Positions 31,067 to 40,360 of a stretch of 64,000 nucleotides of DNA are shown piece after piece (the first letter of the stretch is position 1; every line of letters begins with the position of its first letter). Made by a program: the position numbers and the translations under genes. Under the pieces are notes generated by a model. That model was not told where the DNA came from, made no database searches, and was given only the letters and a program-made list of their open reading frames with translations. The DNA lies in assembly GCF_029525555.1 (NCBI RefSeq), contig NZ_JAPDHZ010000002.1, positions 967,868-1,031,867 on the forward strand, in the 5' to 3' direction. The DNA is from Cohnella ginsengisoli. GTDB taxonomy: Bacteria; Bacillota; Bacilli; Paenibacillales; Paenibacillaceae.

Positions 31067-31393
31067 CTAGCCGTGCCGCCCTGCGGACAGCGAGGCTATG
31101 AGCGCGATGGCCGCACGGCCCTGCATGCCGGGCACGACGCCGGCACGTTCGGCTTCGAAGGTGACGGATTCCAGCGGCGCGTCCAGCAGCTGATCGAGCG
31201 TCTTCACGCCGACAGCCCGCCCTGCGAGGATGCCTCGATCCTTCAGCTTGTCGTTCAGCAAGGCGACATCCAAGGCGCCGCACATAATGTAACCGTCTCC
31301 AGCCGTGACCGCCAGCAGCGTCGTTTTGGGGAGCAGCACCTCGACCCCGAGAGCGGTATAACCTTCGATGACGATCGGCACGAGTTTGATCAT
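31067..31393 (-). CDS. yunC: YunC family (DUF1805) protein
   Basis: 108 residues, close to the usual 100. The body LPKTTLLAVTAGDGYIMCGALDVALLNDKL and RGILAGRAVGVKTLDQLLDAPLESVTFEA matches YunC of Bacillus closely; the Cys in YIMCGALD is conserved. Function unknown. In Bacillus yunC is next to yunD, whose homologue lies at 11919 here, so the pair is split. Confidence 0.9.
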   Translation of the reverse strand: MIKLVPIVIEGYTALGVEVLLPKTTLLAVTAGDGYIMCGALDVALLNDKLKDRGILAGRAVGVKTLDQLLDAPLESVTFEAERAGVVPGMQGRAAIALIASLSAGRHG

Positions 31394-31496
31394 AATCGTT
31401 CACCTCCAACGAATTCCGTGAGGAGCGCGGGTTTCTGATTTCAGCATATGCTACCTTCGACCTATCAGGGCATAGGCCGGTACCCAAAATAATACT

Positions 31497-31524
31497 TTGT
31501 CGAGCCCTGCATTCATGATATATT
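31497..31524 (+). promoter_or_regulatory. Predicted promoter of the 31582 gene
   Basis: TTGTCG (31497-31502), 16 bases, TATATT (31519-31524), about 58 bases before the ATG. Confidence 0.45.
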
Positions 31525-31581
31525 ATTCCTAGCAAACCTGATCCTCGGGATATAAACTGCCATTAGATATGGGGGCCAATC

Positions 31582-32005
31582 ATGACTAAAGCTTCAGACG
31601 ACAACTCAGAACGTTCCTATCTATTCTCGGTAGATATCTTGGTGAAGGCGGGTACGAACGGGGAAGCGCTGGAGAAGCTGCTGAGGTCTTTGAACGCGGG
31701 GGGGCTTCGCCGACTTCCGCATTCAATCCGGCATCGTGCTCGGCGAGGCGATTCAACACGAATTAAAGGCCGCGAAGACGAAGCATCAGGTCCTTACCGA
31801 TTCGCTCGATTCGCGGATTCGCGACTACATTAAAACCTCCCGTTTGATCCGGATTACGGTGAATCGGGCCAAGGGCGAAAAGCTCAGCGTCCCGTGCAGG
31901 GTCGTGAACTTCGATCCCGACAACGAACTGTTGACGGTCTACCATGTCGACGAGAAAAGCGTCTATTCCTTCCGTTTGAACGAAATCGACGACTTTGGCG
32001 AATGA
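31582..32005 (+). CDS. Small protein of unknown function, one-base frameshift
   Basis: I do not recognise this protein. From ATG 31582 it reads SYLFSVDILVKAGTNGEALEKLLRSLNAGG, then breaks at the run of seven G (31698-31704). With six G it continues FADFRIQSGIVLGEAIQHELK and ends after about 140 residues. The N-terminal half looks alpha/beta, the middle is helical and basic (AAKTKHQVLTDSLDSRIRDYIK), and the C-terminal 60 residues are beta-rich (VPCRVVNFDPDNELLTVYHVDEKSVYSFRLNEIDDF), like a small SH3-type barrel. It is cytoplasmic and stands alone, diverging from yunC. Confidence 0.65.
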
Positions 32006-32013
32006 ACATATGC

Positions 32014-32064
32014 GCACAACAATGACGCCGCAGCCCTCAAAGGGCCGCGGCGTCATTGTTGTGC
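32014..32064. terminator. Long perfect stem overlapping the 3' ends of convergent genes
   Basis: 18-bp perfect arms (GCACAACAATGACGCCGC at 32014-32031 and complement at 32047-32064) with a 15-base loop. The right arm is coding: it encodes the last residues (HNNDAA) of the GGDEF-EAL protein, whose stop lies in the loop. There is no T-run on either side, so it may act by blocking or stabilising converging transcripts. Confidence 0.5.
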
Positions 32065-33864
32065 AAGTCCGATATGGATAAGCCGTGATCGCGATTCAGC
32101 ATGGCGCCGGCCTCTTCGGCGGGAAGCGGCGGACTCCCGTAATATCCTTGCATCTCGTCGCAAGCATGCTCCTGCAGGAACAGCACTTGCGCCTCGGTCT
32201 CCACGCCTTCGGCGATGACGCCGATCTGCAGATTGTGCGCCATGGCGATGATCGCGGCGACGATCGCCCTGTCGTTGGGATCCTGGTGAATGTCCCGCAC
32301 GAACGAGCGATCGATCTTCAGGCAGTCGATCGGCAGCCGCTTGAGATAGCTGAACGAGCTATAACCCGTGCCGAAATCGTCCACGCTAATGCCGACGCCA
32401 AGGTCGCTGAGCGACTCGAGAATCGCTGTCGCCCGCTCGACGTCCATGGCGATGCTCTCCGTAATCTCGAGCTTCAGATAGGGAGCCGCCAGCCCCGTCT
32501 CGTCCAGAATCTCGGCAATTCGCCCGACCAGATTCGGCTGCGCGAACTGTCGGATCGACAGATTGACGGATATCGGATAGGAAGGGAGTCCTGCGCGCTG
32601 CCAGGCGCGGTTCTGTCTGCATGCTTCGAGCAGCACCCAATCGCCGAGCGCCATGATCAGCCCGCTCTCCTCGGCCGCCGGAATGAAATGGGACGGAGGC
32701 ACCATCCCGCGCTCGGGATGCCGCCACCGGATCAACGCTTCGAAGCCGACCAGCCTGCCGCTTCGAAGATCGTATTGAGGCTGATAGTACAGCAGGAATT
32801 GACGGCGGCTCATCGCCTCCATCAGCTCGTGCTGGAGCGTCAGCTTGTTAATCGCCGTATGCTCGAAAGCCGGGTCGTAGAGCAGGCAGCCGTTGCGCCC
32901 GTTTTCCTTCAGCCGGTGCAAGGCCGTATCGGCCCGCTTGAGCAGCGCGTTCGCATCGGGGTCATCGGAGCCGCAGGTCGCCAGACCGACGCTGACGGTC
33001 ACGTGAACGGTGACGCCGCCCAGCTCGAACGGCGTCTCGAACTGCTTCATCAACCCATCGATCTGCCGGATCGCCTGGTCTTCCAGCTCGAAGTCCGCGA
33101 ACATGCCGACGAACTCGTCGCCCTCGACACGGGCGATATTGGACGAATCGGGAAACCAACGCGTCAGCCGCTCCGCCACCTGAAGCAGCAGCATGTCGCC
33201 GTAATCCCGTCCATAGGACGCGTTAATCAGCTTGAAGCGATCGATGTCCATATACCAGACGGCGACGCGGTTCCCCGACTGCGCTGCGGCATGCAGCCGC
33301 TCCGTCAGCCTGTTCATGAAAAATCGGCGATTCGGTAAACCCGTCATATCGTCGTAATAGGCCATATAGCGGATCCGCTCCATCGAGCGTTTTTGATCGC
33401 TCTGGTCCTGAGTGAAAACGACAATGCCCGCGATCGCCCCTTCGCGCATATAAGGACTCGTCTCGACATGCGCCTCGATGGCCACGCCGTCCGCGCGCCG
33501 CAGCTTGACGTCCTCGACGCATTTCTCGCCGCGCAGCGTGCGGGCGAAGATGGAAGCGGCCTGACCGGCCGAATCCGAATGGATGATGTCCCGGAAATGA
33601 AGGCCGAACACGCGATCCGAGGAGGTGCCCAGCAAGGGGGAGGAGCTGCCTGCTAATATTCTCTACGATGCCGTTGCTGTTAATAATCGTGAGCGAGATC
33701 GGACTCTCCCGCAGCAGATTGATCCAATCGGAATCGACGGCGCCCGCGATCGTTCGCGAGCGCTGACGCTCGCGACGAAGCAGTACGAGAAAGACGGCGG
33801 CGGTACCGAGCGACAGCGCCGCAATGACGGCCGCCGCGAGCGCAGCCGCGCTCCAATGATCCAT
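32037..33864 (-). CDS. Membrane GGDEF-EAL protein with PAS domain, one-base frameshift
   Basis: About 608 residues after removing one base from the run 33637-33641. One N-terminal membrane segment (WSAAALAAAVIAALSLGTAAVFLVLL), a PAS domain (RESPISLTIINSNGIVENI...), then GGDEF at about 185-340 and EAL at about 350-595. The GGDEF core reads VEGDEFVGMF, so the first Gly is Glu and cyclase activity is doubtful. The EAL core is intact (FEALIRWRHP, LEITES, VDDFGTGYSSFSYL, LKIDRSFV, IAEGVET), predicting c-di-GMP hydrolysis. AGGAGG precedes ATG 33864. Confidence 0.88.
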
Positions 33865-34007
33865 GATGCGCCTCCTCTTTCTCTATGGAAGATCGACCGC
33901 TTGCGGTTATCTATAGGTTTCATTATAGTGCAAACTTTCCAATCGTACAGCATTATTCCATAGAAGAAAGCGGAGTCTTCTTATAAAATGGTCGACTTGT
34001 CGGCGAT

Positions 34008-34400
34008 TCAGGCCTCGCCTCGTCCGCCCTTGATAGCTGCGGCCGTAAGACATGCCCAGCCGGCCAGGAAAGCGACGCCTCCGAGCGGCGTAATCGCGCC
34101 CAGCCAGTCGATGCCGCTAAGCGCCAAAAGGTACAGGCTGCCGGAAAACAATACGGTGCCGATCAACAGCAGACGTGCGGACCAGCGCGTCAGCTTCAAA
34201 GCCGATGGGAGCCGTTCGGACAGCAGCGCCACCAGCAAAATGCCGAGACCGTGGTACATCTGATAGCGAACGCCGGTCTCGAAAACCTCCAAGTCATGCT
34301 CGGACAGCGTCTCTTTGAGCGAATGGGCGCCGAACGCGCCGAATGCCACGGCCAGGCCGGCGACGACGGCGCCGATGCCGACATACTTTTTGAGTAACAT
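34008..34400 (-). CDS. DUF423 family small membrane protein (YwdK-like)
   Basis: 130 residues from ATG 34400, chosen because GGAGG lies seven bases before it (the open frame extends 16 codons further). Four membrane segments. FGAFGAHSLKETLSEHDLEVFETGVRYQMYHGLGILL is the DUF423 hallmark. Function unknown. The tandem array lies immediately upstream. Confidence 0.88.
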   Translation of the reverse strand: MLLKKYVGIGAVVAGLAVAFGAFGAHSLKETLSEHDLEVFETGVRYQMYHGLGILLVALLSERLPSALKLTRWSARLLLIGTVLFSGSLYLLALSGIDWLGAITPLGGVAFLAGWACLTAAAIKGGRGEA

Positions 34401-34462
34401 CTTCGTACCTCCAATGGATTGAGCTGGCATGCATTTGTTTTTATTCAAACATGGGCAGCGAT

Positions 34463-34962
34463 GACGGAGTTACACTGTTTTTCCGTGTATCTAGGTGCTT
34501 ATCGTGGCGCGATGTCGAAGTTACACGGTTTTTCCGCTTAACTCGGTGCTTATCGTGGCGCGATGCCGGAGTTACACGGTTTTTCCGTGTATCTCGGTGC
34601 TTATCGCGGCGCGATGCCGGAGTTACACGGTTTTTCCGTGTATCTCCGTGCTTATCGCGGCGCGATGCCGGAGTTACACGGTTTTTCCGTGTATCTCGGT
34701 GCTTATCGCGGCGCGATGTCGGAGTTACACGGTTTTTCCGTGTATCTCGGTGCTTATCGCGGCGCGATGTCGGAGTTACACGATTTTTCCGTGTATCTCG
34801 GTGCTTATCGCGGCGCGATGCCGGAGTTACACGGTTTTTCCGTGTATCTCGGTGCTTATCGCGGCGCGATGCCGGAGTTACACGGTTTTTCCGTGTATCT
34901 CCGTGCTTATCGCGGCGCGATGCCGGAGTTACGTGGTTTTGCCGCGTATCTCGGGCGATAAT
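34463..34962. repeat. Array of 51-bp tandem repeats (nine full copies and a partial tenth)
   Basis: Units begin at 34463, 34514, 34565, 34616, 34667, 34718, 34769, 34820, 34871 and 34922 (partial). Each contains two dyads: ACACGG-TTTTT-CCGTGT and ATCGCG-G-CGCGAT. Inner copies differ at only one to three positions; copies 1, 2 and 10 are the most diverged. Because 51 is divisible by three and the unit lacks stops in all three forward frames, long open frames of 17-residue repeats appear, but none has a ribosome site. The array occupies the gap between topB and the DUF423 gene, both read leftwards. Confidence 0.95.
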
Positions 34963-34967
34963 GGCCG

Positions 34968-37466
34968 TCAGTCCTCGATCGCCAGCCTGCCGGTGGACGG
35001 ATCGGCCAGCACGATTCGCGCTTCGCGCGTCGAGCCGGCTTCGTCCCGCAAGCTAAGCTTGGACGTACGGCCAGTACGGATCAGCTCGGCTGCGAGCCGG
35101 TCGTCCAGCGCCATTCCGAAGCTGTCCCGCCAGACGACGAAGCCGCAGCCGGACTTGTACGCGCTGCAGCCGTAGCCTTTGCGGCCCATGAAAATGGAAC
35201 CGTCGCAGCCCGGCCGGGGACATTTGGCGATGACGGCGGGCCGGGGAGCAGGCGGAGCTGCCGGTTCGGCGTCCGCCCTCGGCGTCGCCAAAGCCGTCGA
35301 TGCCGAAACGGGAGCGGCCGCGCGCGACTTGGTACCCGTCGCGTCCGTCCCGCTCTTCGCGCGCGGCGAACGTCCGGCGGCCGCCTCGCCGACTGCGCCT
35401 TCGGCGCGCTTGCCCCCCGCGCCCTTCGTCCGGGTGCGCGTCGAAGCGCCGTCGGCACTTTCGCCGCCTTCGGCCCGGGTGCCGCCCTTGGCCCGGCCGC
35501 GCGGCCCCTTCGCCGCTTCGCCGTCGCCGCCGGCGTTGCCCTTGCCGCGCCCGCGACTCGCAGCCGGCTCGGGCTTCGCGAACGCCTCCTTCGTCGCCGG
35601 CCGCTGGACGCGGACCTTGTCGACGATGAGCCGCGTGAACTTCTGCACGTTGGCCATGAACACGTCGGCCGAGGCTTGTCCGCGCGAGATCTCGGCGAGC
35701 CGCCGCTCCCATTGTCCTGTCATCTCCGGAGAGGCGAGCAGCTCGACGCCGGCGCCGCGGATCAGTTGGATCGCCGATCTGCCCTTCGGCGTGATGACGA
35801 TGCGCTTGCCCTGCATGTCCACATAGCCGACCTGCTTCAGCCGCTCGATCGTCGCCGCGCGCGTCGCAGGCGTGCCGAGTCCCGAGTCCTTCATCGCGTC
35901 GCGCAGCTCTTCGTCCTCGATCTGCTTGCCCGCGCTCTCCATCGCCTTCAGCAGCGTTCCTTCGGTGTACGGCTTCGGCGGCTGCGTCTCCTTCTCCTTG
36001 GCCTCGGCTTCGACGCACCGCACCGGCGCCTCCGCCTGCAGCGAGAAATCCCCGCTCGTCTCCACCTCTTCGCCGCGCTCGGACTCCCCATCGTCGTCCT
36101 TGCCGGCCGAAGGCGCATCGGATTTCCCTTTCTTCTCGCCTCCGCCGGACGCAGCGCCGCCCCCGGCGTCTTCGTAGACGACCTTCCATCCCTTGGCGAT
36201 CATCTGCTTGACCGTCGTCTTGAACGTCTCGCCGGCTACCTCGGTGAGCACCGTGTGCACCTTGAACTCCGCCGGCGGGTAGAAATGCGAGACGAACCGA
36301 CGCACGATCATGTCGTACAGCTTGCCTTCGTCCGGCGACAGCGCCCCCGCCTTCTTGGCCGTCGGCATGATCGCATGGTGGTCTTCGACCTTCGCCGGGT
36401 TGCAGACGCCTTTGTTGCCGGTGTGCACGAGCCGCTTGTTGCCCCCGGCCGCGATCGTCTCGAACGCCGTCCCGCGCAGCGCATCCAGCGCTTTGTGCAT
36501 CTCCGGGATGTTCTCGTTGTTCACGTAATTGGAGTTGGTTCGCGGATAAGTGATAACTTTATGCTTTTCATAAAGCGCCTGCGCGACGTCCAGCGTCTTC
36601 TTGGCCGAAAAGCCGAGCTTGCCGTTCGCTTCGCGCTGCAGCAGGGTCAGATCGTAGAGCCGCCAAGGGTACTCCTTCGTATCCTTGACCTCGTAGCTCG
36701 CGATCCGGCCCTCTTTGCCCCGCGCCTTGTCCGCGATGGCCTTCGCCTTGTCTCCGTCCGAGATCCGCTCGCCCTGCCACAGCCCGCGGTATTCGGTCTC
36801 GCCCTGAACGAACTGCGCCGACACCTCGTAGAATTTGAGCGAGTCGAACGATTCGATCTGCACCTGGCGATCGTAGATAAGCGCCAGCACCGGCGTCTGA
36901 ACCCGACCCACGGACAGCAGCTCGTTGTGCCGCGTCGTGAACGCGCGCGAGCCGTTCATGCCGATGAGCCAATCCGCTTCGCTGCGGGCTCTGGCCGCAC
37001 GCGTCAGATTCTCGTATTCGGCCCCGTCCTTCAGCTCGTCGAAGCCCTTGCGGATCGTCTCGGCCGTGAGATCCGAGATCCACAGCCGCTTGACCGGCTG
37101 CGACAACCCGAGATGCCGCTGGATCAGCGAAAAAATATGCTGGCCTTCTCGCCCGGCGTCGCAAGCGTTGACCAGGCGGTCGCAGCGCTTCGCCACCTCG
37201 CGGATCGTCTCGAGCTGATCCTTCGTCCGCGGATTTGGCAGCAGCTTGAACCGGTCTGGAATAATCGGCAGATCGCCGAGCCGCCACTTTTTATATTTCT
37301 CGTCGTACAGGTCCGGTTCCGCAAGGCCGATCAGATGGCCGATGGCCCACGTGATAATATAATGTTCTCCTTCAAGGTAGGAGCGTCTGTTCTGGGCCTT
37401 CGGCTCGATGACGGCGGCGATATTGCGGCCCATGTCCGGCTTCTCCGCGATGACCAGGGTCTTCAA
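34968..37466 (-). CDS. topB: DNA topoisomerase III with long low-complexity linker
   Basis: 832 residues from TTG 37466, chosen because GGGAGGG precedes it and KTLVIAEKPDMGRNIA is the family start. Type IA enzyme that relaxes or decatenates DNA. Toprim blocks (AEKP, DAGREG), catalytic Tyr307 in VITYPRTNSNY, then GLGTPATRAATIERL and the end of the core near 640. Two unusual insertions: an acidic, Gly-rich one at about 440-490, and a 130-residue Arg/Lys/Gly/Ala-rich tract at about 650-760. A C-terminal zinc ribbon (CPRPGCDG... YGCSAYKSGCGFVVW) follows. An isolated gene, with no recognisable promoter in the 295 bases upstream. Confidence 0.93.
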   Translation of the reverse strand: MKTLVIAEKPDMGRNIAAVIEPKAQNRRSYLEGEHYIITWAIGHLIGLAEPDLYDEKYKKWRLGDLPIIPDRFKLLPNPRTKDQLETIREVAKRCDRLVNACDAGREGQHIFSLIQRHLGLSQPVKRLWISDLTAETIRKGFDELKDGAEYENLTRAARARSEADWLIGMNGSRAFTTRHNELLSVGRVQTPVLALIYDRQVQIESFDSLKFYEVSAQFVQGETEYRGLWQGERISDGDKAKAIADKARGKEGRIASYEVKDTKEYPWRLYDLTLLQREANGKLGFSAKKTLDVAQALYEKHKVITYPRTNSNYVNNENIPEMHKALDALRGTAFETIAAGGNKRLVHTGNKGVCNPAKVEDHHAIMPTAKKAGALSPDEGKLYDMIVRRFVSHFYPPAEFKVHTVLTEVAGETFKTTVKQMIAKGWKVVYEDAGGGAASGGGEKKGKSDAPSAGKDDDGESERGEEVETSGDFSLQAEAPVRCVEAEAKEKETQPPKPYTEGTLLKAMESAGKQIEDEELRDAMKDSGLGTPATRAATIERLKQVGYVDMQGKRIVITPKGRSAIQLIRGAGVELLASPEMTGQWERRLAEISRGQASADVFMANVQKFTRLIVDKVRVQRPATKEAFAKPEPAASRGRGKGNAGGDGEAAKGPRGRAKGGTRAEGGESADGASTRTRTKGAGGKRAEGAVGEAAAGRSPRAKSGTDATGTKSRAAAPVSASTALATPRADAEPAAPPAPRPAVIAKCPRPGCDGSIFMGRKGYGCSAYKSGCGFVVWRDSFGMALDDRLAAELIRTGRTSKLSLRDEAGSTREARIVLADPSTGRLAIED

Positions 37467-37761
37467 CGGCGCTCTCCCTCCCGCATGGCGATCGTATAGG
37501 CGCATAGCGAACCCCCCGGCCGACAGAGGACCGTCGTCCGGGGGCGTGCTTCGCCGCGCTCGCGCTTTTATCCAAATGATAACACGACGGCGGCATTTTG
37601 CGCCACAGCGCCGCGGCCGCGACGGCGTACGTCCTCGCCCGGCATCTAACGCAGTCCGCATGAGAGCTATGTCGACAAAAGAGCCAGTGCTCGTAAGAGC
37701 CGTTATTAGCGACGGTTAATGAAATGGCCCAATCGTCCAGCATTTAAGAAAAAGAAGCCGA
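37467..37761. other. Gap without a recognisable gene
   Basis: 295 bases between topB and the broken FIMAH-protein remnant. I see no conserved frame, strong promoter or hairpin. This marks the left edge of the more AT-rich island. Confidence 0.5.
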
Positions 37762-38852
37762 TCATGTCCCAACTTGTTCTCGTTGCTGCAACAGCCACCT
37801 CGCATCTGGGAGCAGCAACACCGCCGCATCCAAGTCGACATGTTTCCCGCTTGGAGCTTTCACCTGATGAATAAACGCCTCAAGATGTCCATGGTCCAGC
37901 TTCTTCTTCAAACTGTTCGCAATCCCTGAGCTATCGATCCATTCCATGACCTTGAACCGATCAATTAACGCCTTCAAGGAGTCGATATGGGTAGCGATCT
38001 CGAAAGTCACCGTCTGACGCCCGATGTTGCCGGCGGCATCGGCCGCACTGACAAACAATGTGTGCGATCCGAGAGGAAGCGTATATAGCACAATCGGCTC
38101 GCCAGCCTGCAGATCCTGCCCGTCAAGCGATACGATAACATTTGCTTCTTCCGCTCCCGATCCATTATCCGATACCGTAATCGCAGGAACGAGATCGACG
38201 CTATCCATGTAAGCCGCTCCATTCGAAGCAGGCGACGTCATCGAGATATGGGGCGCCGTCGAATCGATGCGTATACTGGACGTTTGTATAGTCTCTTGAT
38301 TCCCGGCATGATCGACCGAGCGATAGGAAACCGTGTAGATTCCATCTTTAGCGAACGAGATAGGCGTTTAATACGCCATCCAGGTTGCACCGCTCTCTAG
38401 GCTATATACGGTATCCGCCACTCCAGATGTCGAGTCGGACGTGTGCAGCGTCATGGTTGCCGGGTGGATGTACCAATCATCTAAACCGACAGGTTCCGCA
38501 GGCGACCACCCGGCGGTCGTCCGATACTGGAACCGTATCATATCGCCGTCCTGTTTGAGGATTACCGGTGAAGAATACGGTTGCAAGTATGTTCCGCCAT
38601 CCAAGCTATAGGACAGAGAGGACGAGTTGCCGACGGAACTTAAACTTAGTATTCCGCCGAAACAGGTGTGTCGTTCGTGTGCTGGAAACGGTCATCATCG
38701 CCATCGAAGTTCTCAGGTTGGTACTTCGCGATGCCAATCTTCGGCGAATGTGCGTAAAGCTTGCTTATATCTGCAGCATCGTCGATAAAATCGGCTTTCG
38801 TGCGCTGTGTCGGGAAGCTAAAGTCGGTCCGGGGGGGGTGGTTTGGCAACAT
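37762..38852 (-). pseudogene. Remnant of a secreted FIMAH-domain protein
   Basis: C-terminal part of a large extracellular carbohydrate-active protein, broken at several places. Reading leftwards: an unplaced piece (ISKLYAHSPKIGIAKYQ) that stops at 38646; a bacterial Ig-like repeat (SYSLDGGTYLQPYSSPVILKQDGD... GVADTVYSLESGATW) in a different frame; a TAA at 38368-38370; then in the same frame TPISFAKDGIYTVSYRSVDHAGN, another Ig-like repeat, and a FIMAH domain (IDSLKALIDRFKVMEWIDSSGIANSLKKKLDHG). No start, signal peptide or catalytic domain remains. Unlike the other breaks here, the in-frame TAA is not in a homopolymer, so real decay is likely. Confidence 0.75.
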
Positions 38853-38887
38853 ACGCGCACTGCTGGAAGGATAAGGAAACTATTGGC

Positions 38888-40348
38888 CTAGTAGCGAGCC
38901 GTCAACATTTTTTTGCGCGTATAGAACTGGACCCCGTCTCGTCCGTTGGCATGCAGGTCGCCGTAGAACGACTTCTTATAGCCGGAGAACGGAAAGAAGG
39001 CCATCGGAGCAGGCACTCCCATATTGATTCCGAGCATGCCCGCGTCGATTTCGTCGCGGAATTGCCGCACTGCTTTGGCGCTGTCAGTATACAGGCAAGC
39101 TCCGTTGGCAAACTCGGAAAGATTGGCCATCCGAATGGCTTCAGTCAAATCGGCGGCGCGTACGATGGATAGAACGGGGGCGAAGATTTCATTTTGCCAG
39201 ATTTTCATCTCAGACGTCACATGATCGAAGAGCGTTGGTCCAACAAAATATCCTTCGCCGTCGACAGCAATATCGCTTCTGCCGTCTCGGACGAGCAAAG
39301 CCCCTTCCTTCTCTCCTGTCTCGATATATTGAATGGTCCTTGCTTTGTGGGCCTCTCGGATGACAGGACCTAGGAAGTTACCTGGTTCCATACCGTTGCC
39401 GATGGTCAGCTTATTGGCTTCTTCCGTCAACCTGGCGACCAGTTTGTCGGCGATTTCTCCGACAGCAACGACTACGGCGCAAGCCATGCACCTTTCCCCT
39501 GCCGAGCCGAAAGCGGCCGCGATAATGTTTTTTACTGCAATGTCTAGATCTGCATCAGGCAGAACGATGGAATGGTTTTTGGCTCCCGCGAGCGCCTGCA
39601 CCCGCTTGCCATTGACTGCGCAGGTCCGGTACACATATTCTGCGACAGGCTGGGATCCGACGAACGACACCGCTTTGACATCTTTATTTTCCAACATGCC
39701 GTTCACGACATCGTGTGCGCCATGAACAATATTAAGCACGCCTGGCGGAAGACCCGCATCAGCGAACAATTCAGCCAACCGATTGGCGAGCAGCGGTGTG
39801 CGTTCGGATGGCTTCAGCACGAATGTATTCCCGCATGCGATGGCTAGAGGGAACATCCAGCAAGGAACCATCATTGGAAAGTTAAACGGCGTAATGCCTC
39901 CTACGACGCCAATCGGATAGCTATACATGCCGGATTCGATTCCGGTCGCGATATCCGGCAGTTGCGTGCCCATCATCAATGTCGGGGCGCTGGCGGCAAA
40001 CTCCACGCATTCGATGCCGCGCAGCACTTCTCCGTAAGCTTCTTCATAATTTTTGCCGTTCTCCTGCGTAATCAGTCGGGCGAGCTCCTCCCAATGATCT
40101 ACGAGCAACTGGTGATAGCGGAAAAGCAACCGCGCCCGTTTAGGTACGGGGGTGCGGCTCCAATCCGTGAATGCTTCCCGGGCGGCCATCACAGCATTGT
40201 TCAAATCTTCGCGGGTGGAGAAAGGTACATAGGCCAGCGGTTCGCCTGTAGCCGGATTCGGAACGATATCGGTTCTCTCCGATGAGGAGGAAATCCATTG
40301 TCCTCCGATGAAGTTCCGGAGCGTTTGCGGAGCAGCTGTCGTGCTCAT
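38888..40348 (-). CDS. CoA-acylating (methyl)malonate-semialdehyde dehydrogenase (IolA/MmsA type)
   Basis: 486 residues, aldehyde dehydrogenase fold. Oxidises malonate semialdehyde or methylmalonate semialdehyde to acetyl- or propionyl-CoA. Seen: [55 protein letters not shown], and the catalytic Cys in [14 protein letters not shown]; the end [19 protein letters not shown] is typical of IolA. Last intact gene of the island operon, 12 bases after the iron alcohol dehydrogenase gene. No other inositol genes (iolB-G) are in the window. Confidence 0.93.
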   Translation of the reverse strand: MSTTAAPQTLRNFIGGQWISSSSERTDIVPNPATGEPLAYVPFSTREDLNNAVMAAREAFTDWSRTPVPKRARLLFRYHQLLVDHWEELARLITQENGKNYEEAYGEVLRGIECVEFAASAPTLMMGTQLPDIATGIESGMYSYPIGVVGGITPFNFPMMVPCWMFPLAIACGNTFVLKPSERTPLLANRLAELFADAGLPPGVLNIVHGAHDVVNGMLENKDVKAVSFVGSQPVAEYVYRTCAVNGKRVQALAGAKNHSIVLPDADLDIAVKNIIAAAFGSAGERCMACAVVVAVGEIADKLVARLTEEANKLTIGNGMEPGNFLGPVIREAHKARTIQYIETGEKEGALLVRDGRSDIAVDGEGYFVGPTLFDHVTSEMKIWQNEIFAPVLSIVRAADLTEAIRMANLSEFANGACLYTDSAKAVRQFRDEIDAGMLGINMGVPAPMAFFPFSGYKKSFYGDLHANGRDGVQFYTRKKMLTARY

Positions 40349-40360
40349 AAGGGGACCTCC

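Noticed and set aside
34463..34962. CRISPR array
   Set aside because: Units abut with no unique spacers and no cas genes are present.
34451..35175. Overlapping plus-strand frames with 17-residue repeats as a repeat protein
   Set aside because: All three frames are open because the 51-bp unit is a multiple of three without stops; no frame has a ribosome site, and two of the three run into antisense topB.
35676..37499. Plus-strand frame of about 600 residues
   Set aside because: Antisense shadow of topoisomerase III in GC-rich DNA; Arg/Leu-rich with no motif or ribosome site.
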